From a virus, in IMG/VR virus record IMGVR_UViG_3300021956_000065, positions 1 through 27,726 of that record: a DNA stretch of 27,726 nt; one strand, given 5' to 3'. Under the pieces are notes generated by a model. It made no database searches, was not told the DNA's origin, and saw only the letters and a list, made by a program, of their open reading frames with translations. Positions within the stretch are counted from its first letter, which is position 1. Each line of letters opens with the position of its first letter. Shown in pieces: positions 16,463 through 23,669 of the stretch. Made by a program: the position numbers and the translations under genes.

Positions 16463-16686
16463 TTCCTTTTTCGTTTATTTCGATTAAACTTCTCCATGAA
16501 CTCAATCATGTTGCCCATTGTTCGGCTCGATATGCTCCCATTTCCATTGATGAAGTCATTTATTTTCACACTGTTATTGTAGCCGAATGAATGACAAATC
16601 ATGTGCGGAGTCATGCCTGGATTCGCTAAGCAAAAAGCAATGACTTTGTTCACGAATTTAGTTTCGAATTTAGTTTGTAGGCTCAT
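16459..16686 (-). CDS. Small basic protein, possible helix-turn-helix
   Basis: A 75-aa helical protein. Residues about 23-62 (GMTPHMICHSFGYNNSVKIN ... SSRTMGNMIEFM) resemble the layout of a small helix-turn-helix regulator, and the tail is very basic (NRNKRKRK). A DNA-binding or transcriptional role is plausible but unproven. It overlaps the DUF4494 gene by 17 bp and leads by ATGA overlap into the membrane protein genes. Confidence 0.6.
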   Translation of the reverse strand: MSLQTKFETKFVNKVIAFCLANPGMTPHMICHSFGYNNSVKINDFINGNGSISSRTMGNMIEFMEKFNRNKRKRK

Positions 16687-17098
16687 CTTGTACAGTTTGA
16701 AAATAGTCCAAAATTTTGGTTTCTACGATTGATTTTACTTCTGGCAATGTCGTGTAGTTAATTTCATCGTTGAACAATGCGACACGAGTTTTTGCGCCTT
16801 CAATTATATTATCAGCCACAAGTAACTTCATTTTGATTTCTCGGTCATCTACATCGGTGTAGGTTTGTTTCACAATAAAGAACTTTTCGCCTGCACCTAT
16901 GAACTCATCACAATCGAAACGATCCATTTTCATGATGATAAATTCACCTCGAATTACGCTAGCCAAATGCTCGTAAACTTGTGCTTCGCAATCGGTGTAG
17001 CTTTCAGCATCGAACAAATACAATTCGCTTACTCGTTTGAATGTTCCGTTGTCAAGTTGTTTTGTGTACTTTACTTTTACTAAAAATCGTTGTTTCAT
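16670..17098 (-). CDS. DUF4494-like protein
   Basis: The 142-aa sequence fits DUF4494, a family of Bacteroidota genomes and their phages. The N-terminus has a KVKYTKQLDNGTFKRVSELY strand pair followed by LFDAESYTDCEAQV, the characteristic stretch in which a beta-hairpin leads to a (D)A.S(F/Y)T(E/D)AEA helix. It then continues RGEFIIMKMDRFDCDEFIGA. The molecular function of the family is not known to me. Here it lies just downstream of RecT and the MBL-fold hydrolase (1-bp gap) in the same unit, so a link to DNA recombination or replication is possible. Confidence 0.75.
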   Translation of the reverse strand: MKQRFLVKVKYTKQLDNGTFKRVSELYLFDAESYTDCEAQVYEHLASVIRGEFIIMKMDRFDCDEFIGAGEKFFIVKQTYTDVDDREIKMKLLVADNIIEGAKTRVALFNDEINYTTLPEVKSIVETKILDYFQTVQDEPTN

Positions 17099-17099
17099 T

Positions 17100-17819
17100 C
17101 TAAAAATTATTAAGGTTTAATACTTGGTTTTTTGTGGCAATTGTTACCGGTATGCCGAACCGCTCTTGTGTTATTCTTTTGAACTCTCGTTCATTTGATA
17201 CGCCATCACTAAGGTGAAGTAAAACAATGTTTTTGCACTCGCTTAAATCCATTTTTTCAAGCGTTAAAATAGCCGTTTGAATGCTCATGTGCGACTTTAA
17301 ACGGCGTTTATTGATGAAGCTATCCGACTTGCTTTTGACGATGTCCTCACAATAATTGGCTTCGATCATTACACACGTGAATTTCCATGAACTTAGATTC
17401 CAAATCAACTTGTAACTATCAGTCAAGAAAAAAACTTTTTCGGCTCCTGCTTCAATGATAAATCCAAGCGTGTCGATGTCATGCGAAGCATCAAACGAAC
17501 TTACTTTGAATTCATTGATTTGCTTTTGTTGACCGTTCTTTAATGTTCCGTATCTCAATTCGCTTGGCGTTTTCATTTTGTCAAACGTTGCACTGGAAGC
17601 GAATAATGGAATACCTAATTGTGAAACTTGGTGCATTGACTTTGAATGATCCAAATGGGCGTGCGACACAATTGCGCCTTTAATCTTGAACACATCAAAA
17701 TCAATCGCCTGTTTTACTTCGTCTACCTTGACCCCGCACTCGATTAAGAGCGCGGAGTTTTCGGTTTCTAGAATGTAGGAATTTCCGACACTACCGGATG
17801 AAATGATTTTCAACTTCAT
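17100..17819 (-). CDS. MBL-fold metallo-hydrolase
   Basis: A 239-aa protein from ATG 17819, two bases after the recT stop; a TTG start at 17825 is less likely. The metallo-beta-lactamase metal site is intact: SHAHLDHS (His53, His55, Asp57, His58), SHDIDTLGF with a later His, FLTDS with the bridging Asp, and HLSDG near the end. The pattern resembles YycJ/WalJ-like and phage MBL proteins. These are often encoded next to RecT, where a nuclease role in recombination has been suggested but to my knowledge not settled. Direct coupling to recT and co-transcription with DUF4494 support a DNA-related task. Confidence 0.87.
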   Translation of the reverse strand: MKLKIISSGSVGNSYILETENSALLIECGVKVDEVKQAIDFDVFKIKGAIVSHAHLDHSKSMHQVSQLGIPLFASSATFDKMKTPSELRYGTLKNGQQKQINEFKVSSFDASHDIDTLGFIIEAGAEKVFFLTDSYKLIWNLSSWKFTCVMIEANYCEDIVKSKSDSFINKRRLKSHMSIQTAILTLEKMDLSECKNIVLLHLSDGVSNEREFKRITQERFGIPVTIATKNQVLNLNNF

Positions 17820-17821
17820 TA

Positions 17822-18655
17822 TCAAAAGTCTGGCGAAGGTGTGATTGCTGGATTTTCTTGCGGTTGTTGCAATTCAAATGTAATGTCTTGACTTGCGGTG
17901 TCCTCAATAATTTCGTGCGCTACGTCTTCGATTTTTGTTTCCTTCGCTTCGTATTCGTCCTCCAAAAGAAACGCATCCGTTGAGCTATTAATCGGAGTTT
18001 TACAAGCGCGATTAATTACGGTCTTTTTCGCCATTTCATCCGTGAAATTTTGATGCGCTGGCGATGCGCCTTTAGTCGCGCCTTGATTCCAAGCCTTGCG
18101 AATCTGATCCATATTCATAACCGTAAGGTCTGAACGCCCATCGTTGTAGTTTACGATTGCATAAGCACCAATGATTTTTGTTGTGTCAATGTTTTTTAGG
18201 CTTTGTGTGTGCTTAATAACGTGCATGTAGCCAGTTGATGGATTGATTCCATACTCAAACTCATCACCTTCATAAATCACGTTTGCAGGAACGTCCTTAA
18301 CATTTGCAACGCGTTTCGCTAATGCAATCGAGCCCTGATAGCTTCTTGACCACTGCAATTCATCACCGTAAGGAATAAAGTACCCTTGTCTTTTCAATGG
18401 TGAAAGCCCTTCGACTACCATTTTCAACAATGCTTGCGCAATACTTGTTTTTGTGCAAACTTGCAACGCTGGTTGTTTGTTACGATCCTTTAACTCCTCC
18501 AGGATTAACATCGCGCCTTTCAATGCGTTTTCGGGTGAATAGTCCGCAGGAATGCGAAGCTCTCCCGTTGTTTCAAACGCTTTAATCTTTGCGAGAACTT
18601 GCGTTGTGATTTCTTTTTGCACCGCTGCCGGTTGCACGTTTTCTGTTTTTGACAT
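17822..18655 (-). CDS. recT: RecT-family single-strand annealing protein
   Basis: A 277-aa protein with the RecT pattern. An N-terminal helical part leads to the core: ALLKMVVEGLSPLKRQGYFI, then PYGDELQWSRSYQGSIALAK and RVANVKDVPANVIYEGDEFE, and further NYNDGRSDLTVMNMDQIRKA with KTVINRACK. RecT proteins bind single-stranded DNA and anneal complementary strands during phage recombination and replication. The acidic, Pro/Gln-rich C-terminal tail (about 240-277) is typical of a partner-binding end, perhaps for host SSB. A well-formed Bacteroidota promoter lies just upstream, so recT heads its own transcript followed by the MBL hydrolase and DUF4494. Confidence 0.92.
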   Translation of the reverse strand: MSKTENVQPAAVQKEITTQVLAKIKAFETTGELRIPADYSPENALKGAMLILEELKDRNKQPALQVCTKTSIAQALLKMVVEGLSPLKRQGYFIPYGDELQWSRSYQGSIALAKRVANVKDVPANVIYEGDEFEYGINPSTGYMHVIKHTQSLKNIDTTKIIGAYAIVNYNDGRSDLTVMNMDQIRKAWNQGATKGASPAHQNFTDEMAKKTVINRACKTPINSSTDAFLLEDEYEAKETKIEDVAHEIIEDTASQDITFELQQPQENPAITPSPDF

Positions 18656-18678
18656 AATTATGATTTTTAGAATTTTAA

Positions 18679-18710
18679 CAAATATAAAACTTTATAGTTT
18701 AAATTGCAAA
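18679..18710 (-). promoter_or_regulatory. Bacteroidota-type promoter for recT
   Basis: On the minus strand a TTTG (18710-18707) is followed after exactly 20 bases by TATATTTG (18686-18679). This agrees with the Bacteroides/Flavobacterium consensus TTTG-N19-21-TAnnTTTG. The start site would fall near 18672, leaving a leader of about 17 nt before the recT ATG. The -33 element lies inside the 23-codon ORF 18699-18770. Confidence 0.82.
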
Positions 18711-18770
18711 TAAAAGATAACCTATTGTGATTCCTGCCAGGATGTGAAGTATTCTTTCAATTGGCTTCAT
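18699..18770 (-). CDS. Putative mini membrane peptide (23 aa)
   Basis: The frame MKPIERILHILAGITIGYLL... has 23 codons, is almost entirely one hydrophobic helix with a basic N-terminus, and overlaps the stop of the preceding 88-aa gene by 14 bp. It could be a real micro-membrane protein or chance coding over the recT promoter. Only its position and hydrophobicity support it. Confidence 0.35.
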   Translation of the reverse strand: MKPIERILHILAGITIGYLLFAI

Positions 18771-19023
18771 TATTTCCGTTTTTTTTAAGTATTTCTAATT
18801 TGCATTCTTTATCAAAAATTGGATACCATCTTTTAGTTGCTTTTTTATCAGTTAATTCAACGCACTTACATCCATTAAATGTCCTATAACCTATAAATAT
18901 GCCAATTCTGTTTGGATTATTTTGTCCAGCCCAATGATTACAAACTAAATCGCCTACTTCAATTTTTGAGCGAAAATTTTTCATTCCTTTAACTCCTATT
19001 TTTTCAAATTCTACTGTTTTCAT
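18757..19023 (-). CDS. Small protein, SH3/KOW-like (88 aa), unknown function
   Basis: The core reads KIEVGDLVCNHWAGQNNPNR followed by IGIFIGYRTFNGCKCVEL and a Trp/Tyr turn (RWYPIF). The V-G-D-L-V...G-I-F-I-G pattern is typical of small SH3-like or KOW-like barrels. I know similar orphan proteins in Bacteroidota phages but no function. The start is coupled by ATGA overlap to the 78-aa gene through the repeated junction sequence. Base composition is AT-rich, as in the other small genes here. Confidence 0.65.
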   Translation of the reverse strand: MKTVEFEKIGVKGMKNFRSKIEVGDLVCNHWAGQNNPNRIGIFIGYRTFNGCKCVELTDKKATKRWYPIFDKECKLEILKKNGNNEAN

Positions 19024-19256
19024 TGTTCTTGTTGTTTAAGTTGCTGCAAATGTTCTTTAACTAAAAATTCATAATGAAAAGGCAAATCCATTTTAAAGTG
19101 TTCAAATACTTCTAAAACTTCTTCCTCACTATACATTTTTTTAGATTGCCATTCAGCACCTGCTATAAAATCTTGTTTATGTGCTTCTTGAAAAACAGGT
19201 GCAGTACTTCTTTTAGAATATTTCTCAGCAGCTTGTTCTAATGTTTCTTGTGTCAT
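19020..19256 (-). CDS. Small phage protein, FIAGAEWQ/YSEEEVL family
   Basis: A 78-aa product with the string QDFIAGAEWQSKKMYSEEEV, a pattern I recognise in many small Bacteroidota phage proteins whose function is unknown. The C-terminus ends LKQQEQ, the same as in the two genes before it, because the three genes share an identical junction. Its ATG overlaps the preceding stop. It is probably a helical accessory protein of the recombination/early unit. Confidence 0.68.
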   Translation of the reverse strand: MTQETLEQAAEKYSKRSTAPVFQEAHKQDFIAGAEWQSKKMYSEEEVLEVFEHFKMDLPFHYEFLVKEHLQQLKQQEQ

Positions 19257-19480
19257 TGTTCTTGTTGTTTAAAGATTTTGTCATAAAAAATATCTACAAA
19301 TTCACTTGCTTCTCTTTCGTCATTTCCTAAAATGCATTGTGATTCTTTGGTATAGTCTTTAAGTTCTTCAACAAGTAATATTTTCTGCTCCTTCTCCATT
19401 TCTTTGGCTTGTATTACTAATGGACTATCTTTTGGTAAATGATATTCATTAACCAACCATTCTACTGCTGTTTCTTTCAT
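19253..19480 (-). CDS. Small phage protein, AVEWLVNE family
   Basis: A 75-aa protein starting MKETAVEWLVNEYHLPKDSP and continuing VIQAKEMEKEQ. This matches a very common but uncharacterised small-protein family of Flavobacteriia and other Bacteroidota phages, usually encoded near replication or recombination genes. It ends FKQQEQ and is coupled on both sides by the repeated junction with ATGA overlap. It is likely helical; no catalytic residues are evident. Confidence 0.72.
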   Translation of the reverse strand: MKETAVEWLVNEYHLPKDSPLVIQAKEMEKEQKILLVEELKDYTKESQCILGNDEREASEFVDIFYDKIFKQQEQ

Positions 19481-19635
19481 TGTTCTTGTTGTTTAAGTTC
19501 TTCTAATTCTTGTTCTTTTTGCGCTTTTATTTCCTTAAGTCTTTCAATTCGCTTTATAATTCGTTCAATTTCAAATTGCTCAAATGATAAAATAGTATTT
19601 GAGCAATTCAATTGATTAACTTGTACATATTTCAT
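19477..19635 (-). CDS. Small coiled-coil protein (52 aa)
   Basis: From ATG 19635 the frame reads MKYVQVNQLNCSNTILSFEQ, then an amphipathic, charged helix (IIKRIERLKEIKAQKEQELE) and ends LKQQEQ. The start overlaps nothing, lying just after the ATPase stop at 19638; the stop overlaps the next ATG. The product would be a short coiled coil, perhaps a partner of the neighbouring SMC-like ATPase, though that is speculation. Confidence 0.6.
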   Translation of the reverse strand: MKYVQVNQLNCSNTILSFEQFEIERIIKRIERLKEIKAQKEQELEELKQQEQ

Positions 19636-19637
19636 TT

Positions 19638-21563
19638 CTAGTTTATTACGGTTAATACTTTTTTACTTTCATCAACTTTCAAGTTGATCACCTGACACTC
19701 GGTTTTGATTAATGACACAATACTTTCGCGTTGATCAATAAACACCGGTGCAAAGATTCCAAAATGATAGTTGAGCGCGTTGATTACGTCAAGTCCTGCG
19801 TTGTACTTCATTGCGGTATTCAAATCATTGAACGGTGTTCCGTTTACGATTGCTTCGCACGTGTCGGCAAGTCCTCCGTTGATTTGCTCGTCAAACATCT
19901 TCCATTTCACGATTGAAAACTTCGAGTTTACTCGTTGCTCGATTGTTTCGATTTGAATTTTGTTGTATTGATCAATCTGCATTTCAATTTTTTCGCAACT
20001 TGCTACCTCTTGCGCAAGTGTGCGTTGTTGGCTTTCTAGTTCTGCAATACGCTCGTTTGTCTTTGCGATTTGATTTGCAATGTTAAGCGTTTGTTTTTTA
20101 GCGTCAATCTCTTGTGAAATCGTTGCCTTAGCTTCTCTCAAATCGCTAATGTCTGGCAATTCAATTGAAGGAATTACTATTGATTCAATTTGAACTTTTA
20201 ACGCTTCGATTTCGGGTGTTGTCGTTGGTCGTTCACCAATGATTGACTTTTCCCATTCTTGCAAATACGTTTTCTTTTGCTCGATTTGCTTTTGAATTTC
20301 TTGATTTGCAATGTTTACGTTTTCAATCGATGATTTGTACCGCTCAATCCTTTCGTTATTTGCTTTGCCTTGTTCGCGGATTTTTTCAAGTCGTTGCAAT
20401 TTGTCCGTATTGAATGCACTACGAAGCTCCTCAACTTTGCTTTCATAGTCCGGAAGTGATTGTTTACACGTTGGACAATTTTTGTCTTGGCAATTTTCGT
20501 CAAACATCATGTTGCTGACCTTACCAAATTGATCACGTAAATCTTTGTTTTGTTTAGTTAAAACCTCGATTTCGTTCAAGTCAAATGAAGTGCTTGTATT
20601 TAAACTTTGAACAAGCGTCTTAATCTCGTTCTCCAGCTCCGCACGTTTCGATTGAATCGACCAAGCGTATTGTTTCTCGCTTTGGTTAAATTCATTTTGA
20701 AGCTCATTCAATTTAGTAAGAAGCTCATATTTTTGCTCCTGAACTTTCTTCGCTTGCTCTTGTGATTTCTCAACTGATTTCAATCGGTTTTGCATTTGCT
20801 CGTCAATTGAATTCAATTCACCATCCAATGAAATGATTTCGTTTTGTACTGCGCACGCGTCAACTGGTTCCGGCATGTTATAGCGTGCTTCGTCAATGCG
20901 CGGTTTGATTGTAGCTAGTTCTTCTTTAAGTTTCTTTTTCTTTGCTTGTACGACTTTCTTTTGCTCGTTTAGTTCATCACCTTTCGCAAGCATTTCGCGA
21001 AGCTCATCAATGTTACCATTCATTTGCGAAACAATTTCATCTTGTTTGATTTCGCCTGCCATTGATGAAAGGATTTTCCTGCGCTCGTCCCACTTCATTT
21101 TTTCATTGAAGTACAAAGGATTTGAAATGATTTTAGAAATGTTCTCATCAATCATTTCCGATACTGCGGTTTGATACTCGCCTTTCGACTTTGGTACGTC
21201 ATTGACAAAGAACGTTGTTTCGTGTCCTGTAAGCTCTTCTAAATCGTTTCCTCGTTTAGTTGTCCACTTTTCACGATAAACGCGCTTAAAAGTGATTATT
21301 TTGCTATCTACGTCGAATGTACCTACGACTTCGTGTTCAAGTTTTGGTATTGCGCGGTTATTATCGTCAAGTGTCTTAATTGCAAAGTCGTTTTGATCGT
21401 GCGAGTTTTTACCGTACAATAGCCACGTGTACGCGTCAAAGATTGTGGATTTACCAACTCCATTCGTGCCGATAATATCGGTTTCATGTGTGAAATCAAT
21501 CGAAAGGTTGGTGATTTTCTTGAAATTACGAAGTTCAAGTCTCGTTAAAGTTACTTTTTTCAT
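19638..21563 (-). CDS. SMC/Rad50-like AAA ATPase with zinc hook
   Basis: A 641-aa protein. The N-terminal lobe begins LTRLELRNFKKITNLSIDF and holds Walker A GTNGVGKST (32-40), a classic start for RecN/SbcC/Rad50-type ATPases. Long coiled coils run from about 200 to 560. Near the middle is a zinc hook, NCPTCKQSLPD (CxxC at 363-366), the dimerising tip of Rad50-like proteins. The C-terminal lobe contains NGGLADTCEAIVNG, possibly the degenerate signature region, and a Walker-B-like strand FAPVFIDQRES (Asp610). In phages such ATPases pair with nucleases or annealing proteins; recT and an MBL hydrolase follow downstream. An SbcD-type nuclease is not adjacent. A promoter element and inverted repeat precede the gene. 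Confidence 0.88.
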   Translation of the reverse strand: MKKVTLTRLELRNFKKITNLSIDFTHETDIIGTNGVGKSTIFDAYTWLLYGKNSHDQNDFAIKTLDDNNRAIPKLEHEVVGTFDVDSKIITFKRVYREKWTTKRGNDLEELTGHETTFFVNDVPKSKGEYQTAVSEMIDENISKIISNPLYFNEKMKWDERRKILSSMAGEIKQDEIVSQMNGNIDELREMLAKGDELNEQKKVVQAKKKKLKEELATIKPRIDEARYNMPEPVDACAVQNEIISLDGELNSIDEQMQNRLKSVEKSQEQAKKVQEQKYELLTKLNELQNEFNQSEKQYAWSIQSKRAELENEIKTLVQSLNTSTSFDLNEIEVLTKQNKDLRDQFGKVSNMMFDENCQDKNCPTCKQSLPDYESKVEELRSAFNTDKLQRLEKIREQGKANNERIERYKSSIENVNIANQEIQKQIEQKKTYLQEWEKSIIGERPTTTPEIEALKVQIESIVIPSIELPDISDLREAKATISQEIDAKKQTLNIANQIAKTNERIAELESQQRTLAQEVASCEKIEMQIDQYNKIQIETIEQRVNSKFSIVKWKMFDEQINGGLADTCEAIVNGTPFNDLNTAMKYNAGLDVINALNYHFGIFAPVFIDQRESIVSLIKTECQVINLKVDESKKVLTVIN

Positions 21564-21586
21564 AGCGTTGTATTAAAGAATTTAAG

Positions 21587-21611
21587 CAAATATAGTATAA
21601 TTATTTATACT
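21587..21611 (-). promoter_or_regulatory. Candidate promoter with overlapping inverted repeat (operator) for the ATPase gene
   Basis: TATATTTG on the minus strand (21594-21587) fits the -7 consensus, 24 bp before the ATPase ATG. Directly upstream lies the inverted repeat AGTATAA-TTAT-TTATACT (21594-21611), which would occupy the spacer between the -33 and -7 elements, a usual place for a repressor. The -33 element itself is weak (TTTT). Confidence 0.5.
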
Positions 21612-21620
21612 AAAAATATT

Positions 21621-22154
21621 TTAATGTGAATTATTTTCATTAAATCCATTACTAAATTCTGAATCTTTAAATAATGAAGCTAATCCGGTAATTTGTTTAA
21701 GTCTTAGTAATTCGTCTTTATCCATTCCGATATGTTTAATGATCCAAGCGTCACTCATTCCGCTTTTTACTAACTCATCTACAATATTGCTCATTAATTC
21801 AATTGAATGTGAACCACGCGCACGATTATGGCGAATAGTTGAAGCCATGCGATTTGAAATGTCTTTTTGAATAACTACAACTGGTAACATTCCTTGTTCG
21901 CGCTCAAATATTCGTTTTGAAGTCTTTAATGTTCTATATCTATGAAATCCATCTACAATTTCATAAATGTCCTCGTCTTCTAAATAATAGCAAACAACTG
22001 GCATTGTATAGCCATCTTCCCAAATTGAAGTTTCAAGAAGTGCCATTTCAGGACTTGCTACACTATTAGGATTGTAGCTATTCGCTCTAATTTTATCAAT
22101 ATGTATACTTAACACATTGTAAACGGGTGATTTTTTATTTTCCATTTGATACAT
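21621..22154 (-). CDS. ParB/Srx-fold protein, IbrB-like
   Basis: A 177-aa protein (start ATG 22154; ATG 22145 is also possible). Residues 14-100 show the ParB N-terminal fold: LSIHIDKIRANSYNPNSVAS, a helix, then YEIVDGFHRYRTLKTSKRIF, where DGFHRY corresponds to the ParB box II-like motif, and PVVVIQKDIS. Residues 103-118 (MASTIRHNRARGSHSI) and the following GMSDAWIIKHIGMDKDELLR helices are the signature I associate with IbrB-type partners of PAPS-reductase-family proteins. ParB-fold proteins can bind or cleave nucleic acids and hydrolyse nucleotides. It overlaps the IbrA-like gene, so the two are expected to work together. Confidence 0.82.
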   Translation of the reverse strand: MYQMENKKSPVYNVLSIHIDKIRANSYNPNSVASPEMALLETSIWEDGYTMPVVCYYLEDEDIYEIVDGFHRYRTLKTSKRIFEREQGMLPVVVIQKDISNRMASTIRHNRARGSHSIELMSNIVDELVKSGMSDAWIIKHIGMDKDELLRLKQITGLASLFKDSEFSNGFNENNSH

Positions 22155-23418
22155 TTTTAAATTTTGTTTCAGCTTGTTTTCTTATTTCGTTTTCTTTTTT
22201 TGTTAATGAAAAACCCATGAATTTACATAAATGATCATTTTTCATAATACATACACACATTCTTTTAAATGTAGGTATTTGATTAAACTCAGTGATATCA
22301 ATATCATCTAAATATTCCATTCTTACAGGTAATTTATTAGTGTTGTAATTAGATGATGTGGATACTTCAATTTTAACATTGTTATTTTTTAATTTTTCAA
22401 TTACTTCACCTGATAGGCAGCCGCCTTTTTCCCTCCAAAAACGTTGTGAAGTTTCTAATTTTGATTTATAGTTTTCAGAGGTTTGCTTTGGGAGTGTTGA
22501 CAATAAAAATTCCATGTAACTTTTCCAGGTATGTCCCTTTGGTAATTTAATTGAACGCCAACCCATTGCTGTTGTTCCGCCGTATAAACCCGTGAAATTA
22601 ACACCGTTTACACGACCTATTAATTTACCCCAAATATGCGGCTCAATTACTTTATAAAGTTTTAAACTATCTTGCGCTGTTGATATAAATGGTGATGCAA
22701 CACGCATTTGATCAATAGTTAATCCTGCTTGATAAAAAATATCATAAAGTTTATTGTAAGTCCATTCAAATTTAAAGTTTGCGGTCCAAATGTCGGTTGT
22801 TTTCCAATCGTAAATTGGATAAGCGTTATAAACATTTGAATACATTTCTTTAGTAAAGTTTTGATCTTTGTACTTTTTATAATTTCGATCTGAATGAATA
22901 GCTCGCCAGCGATTCAAACTTTCTTGCGTACGAATACCAACTAAACAAGCTGTTTTTTTTGCTCCCTTTAATTCATGATACCATTTACTAAATTTTTCTT
23001 GAAATTCATAATCCCACATATCAGTATTAAAGAATTTGAAATGTTTTGATTCGTAACAAGTTTTAGGTTTACCCGATACCCATAAGTCTTTTTTGTCTTG
23101 CTCCCATGGTCTCCAAAATGATTGATGCATCGACGTGCATGTAGTAACTTTAAATGGAACACAACAACGGTAAATTTCAATAATATCTAAATTTTCATTT
23201 AAGGTTTCATTTACGTAATTTGTAGTCATTTCGTATTGAGCCTCATAGTCCAAATGAAATACCCCAATTTTACGATTTAAATTATTATTTCGTATGTAGT
23301 CAATACAAAGATTTAAAAGAACTCCAGAATCTTTACCTCCAGAAAAAGAAACATAAATATTGTCAAATTCATCAAATAAAAATTTTAATCGCTCCTGTGT
23401 TTTTTGATATACATTCAT
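22135..23418 (-). CDS. PAPS-reductase-family protein, IbrA-like (DUF3440 type)
   Basis: A 427-aa protein whose N-terminus has the PP-loop of the adenine nucleotide alpha-hydrolase/PAPS reductase superfamily: IYVSFSGGKDSGVLLNLCID with SGGKDS at 26-31. Later come RCCVPFKVTTCTSMHQSFWR, GIRTQESLNRW and YPIYDWKTTDIW, a set typical of IbrA/DUF3440 proteins rather than of true sulfate-assimilation CysH. The C-terminal 50 residues (PTFKRMCVCIMKNDHLCKFM) form a small domain that is also encoded separately just upstream. Family members activate a substrate by adenylation, often for sulfur transfer; the substrate here is unknown. It is coupled by ATGA overlap to the free-standing domain gene and overlaps the ParB-like gene. 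Confidence 0.85.
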   Translation of the reverse strand: MNVYQKTQERLKFLFDEFDNIYVSFSGGKDSGVLLNLCIDYIRNNNLNRKIGVFHLDYEAQYEMTTNYVNETLNENLDIIEIYRCCVPFKVTTCTSMHQSFWRPWEQDKKDLWVSGKPKTCYESKHFKFFNTDMWDYEFQEKFSKWYHELKGAKKTACLVGIRTQESLNRWRAIHSDRNYKKYKDQNFTKEMYSNVYNAYPIYDWKTTDIWTANFKFEWTYNKLYDIFYQAGLTIDQMRVASPFISTAQDSLKLYKVIEPHIWGKLIGRVNGVNFTGLYGGTTAMGWRSIKLPKGHTWKSYMEFLLSTLPKQTSENYKSKLETSQRFWREKGGCLSGEVIEKLKNNNVKIEVSTSSNYNTNKLPVRMEYLDDIDITEFNQIPTFKRMCVCIMKNDHLCKFMGFSLTKKENEIRKQAETKFKNVSNGK

Positions 23419-23669
23419 AAGTCTAGTTTTAATTGTTTACTTTTTATACCTAATTCAATTCTTTTTAATTCATGATAGGAATTTGTTTTTTGTGGCGTAA
23501 ATCCCAAACGTTTTAATTGATGATCATTTTTTAAAATTGAAATACAAATAGCCTTGTATGACGGAGCTATATTTAGTTCTTCCATTCTAGGTTCAATTTC
23601 ATCTGGGATTCCATTGACATAACATCTTTGTTCCCAAGTTTTGATATACTGCTTAATTTTCCGTTCCAT
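23415..23669 (-). CDS. Free-standing homologue of the IbrA C-terminal domain
   Basis: An 84-aa protein. Its middle part, SYKAICISILKNDHQLKRLG, aligns without gaps to TFKRMCVCIMKNDHLCKFMG at the C-terminus of the neighbouring IbrA-like protein, sharing the pattern K..(I/C)..I(L/M)KNDH..K.(L/M)GF. The N-terminus (KIKQYIKTWEQRCYVNGIPD) is a motif I recall from small phage proteins that travel with PAPS reductases. The start lies 97 bp inside the preceding gene, but that motif begins right at the ATG, so the start is credible. It may help bind or position the substrate of the IbrA-like enzyme. Confidence 0.8.
   Translation of the reverse strand: MERKIKQYIKTWEQRCYVNGIPDEIEPRMEELNIAPSYKAICISILKNDHQLKRLGFTPQKTNSYHELKRIELGIKSKQLKLDL

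Larger units (their letters stand above)
19020..19497 (-). repeat. Three copies of an identical gene-junction repeat
   Basis: A 20-bp sequence (plus-strand TCATTGTTCTTGTTGTTTAA) occurs without mismatch at 19020-19039, 19253-19272 and 19477-19496. Each copy spans a stop/start overlap and encodes the C-terminal KQQEQ of one gene and the ATG of the next. The genes between the copies are unrelated to each other, so the junction itself is what is repeated. Confidence 0.9.

Noticed and set aside
19638-23418. A Dnd-like phosphorothioation set (PAPS-reductase protein plus SMC-like ATPase)
   Set aside because: The ATPase has a Rad50-type zinc hook, its own promoter and recT-side context, and no DndA, DndB or DndE homologue is seen. 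The resemblance is only at fold level.
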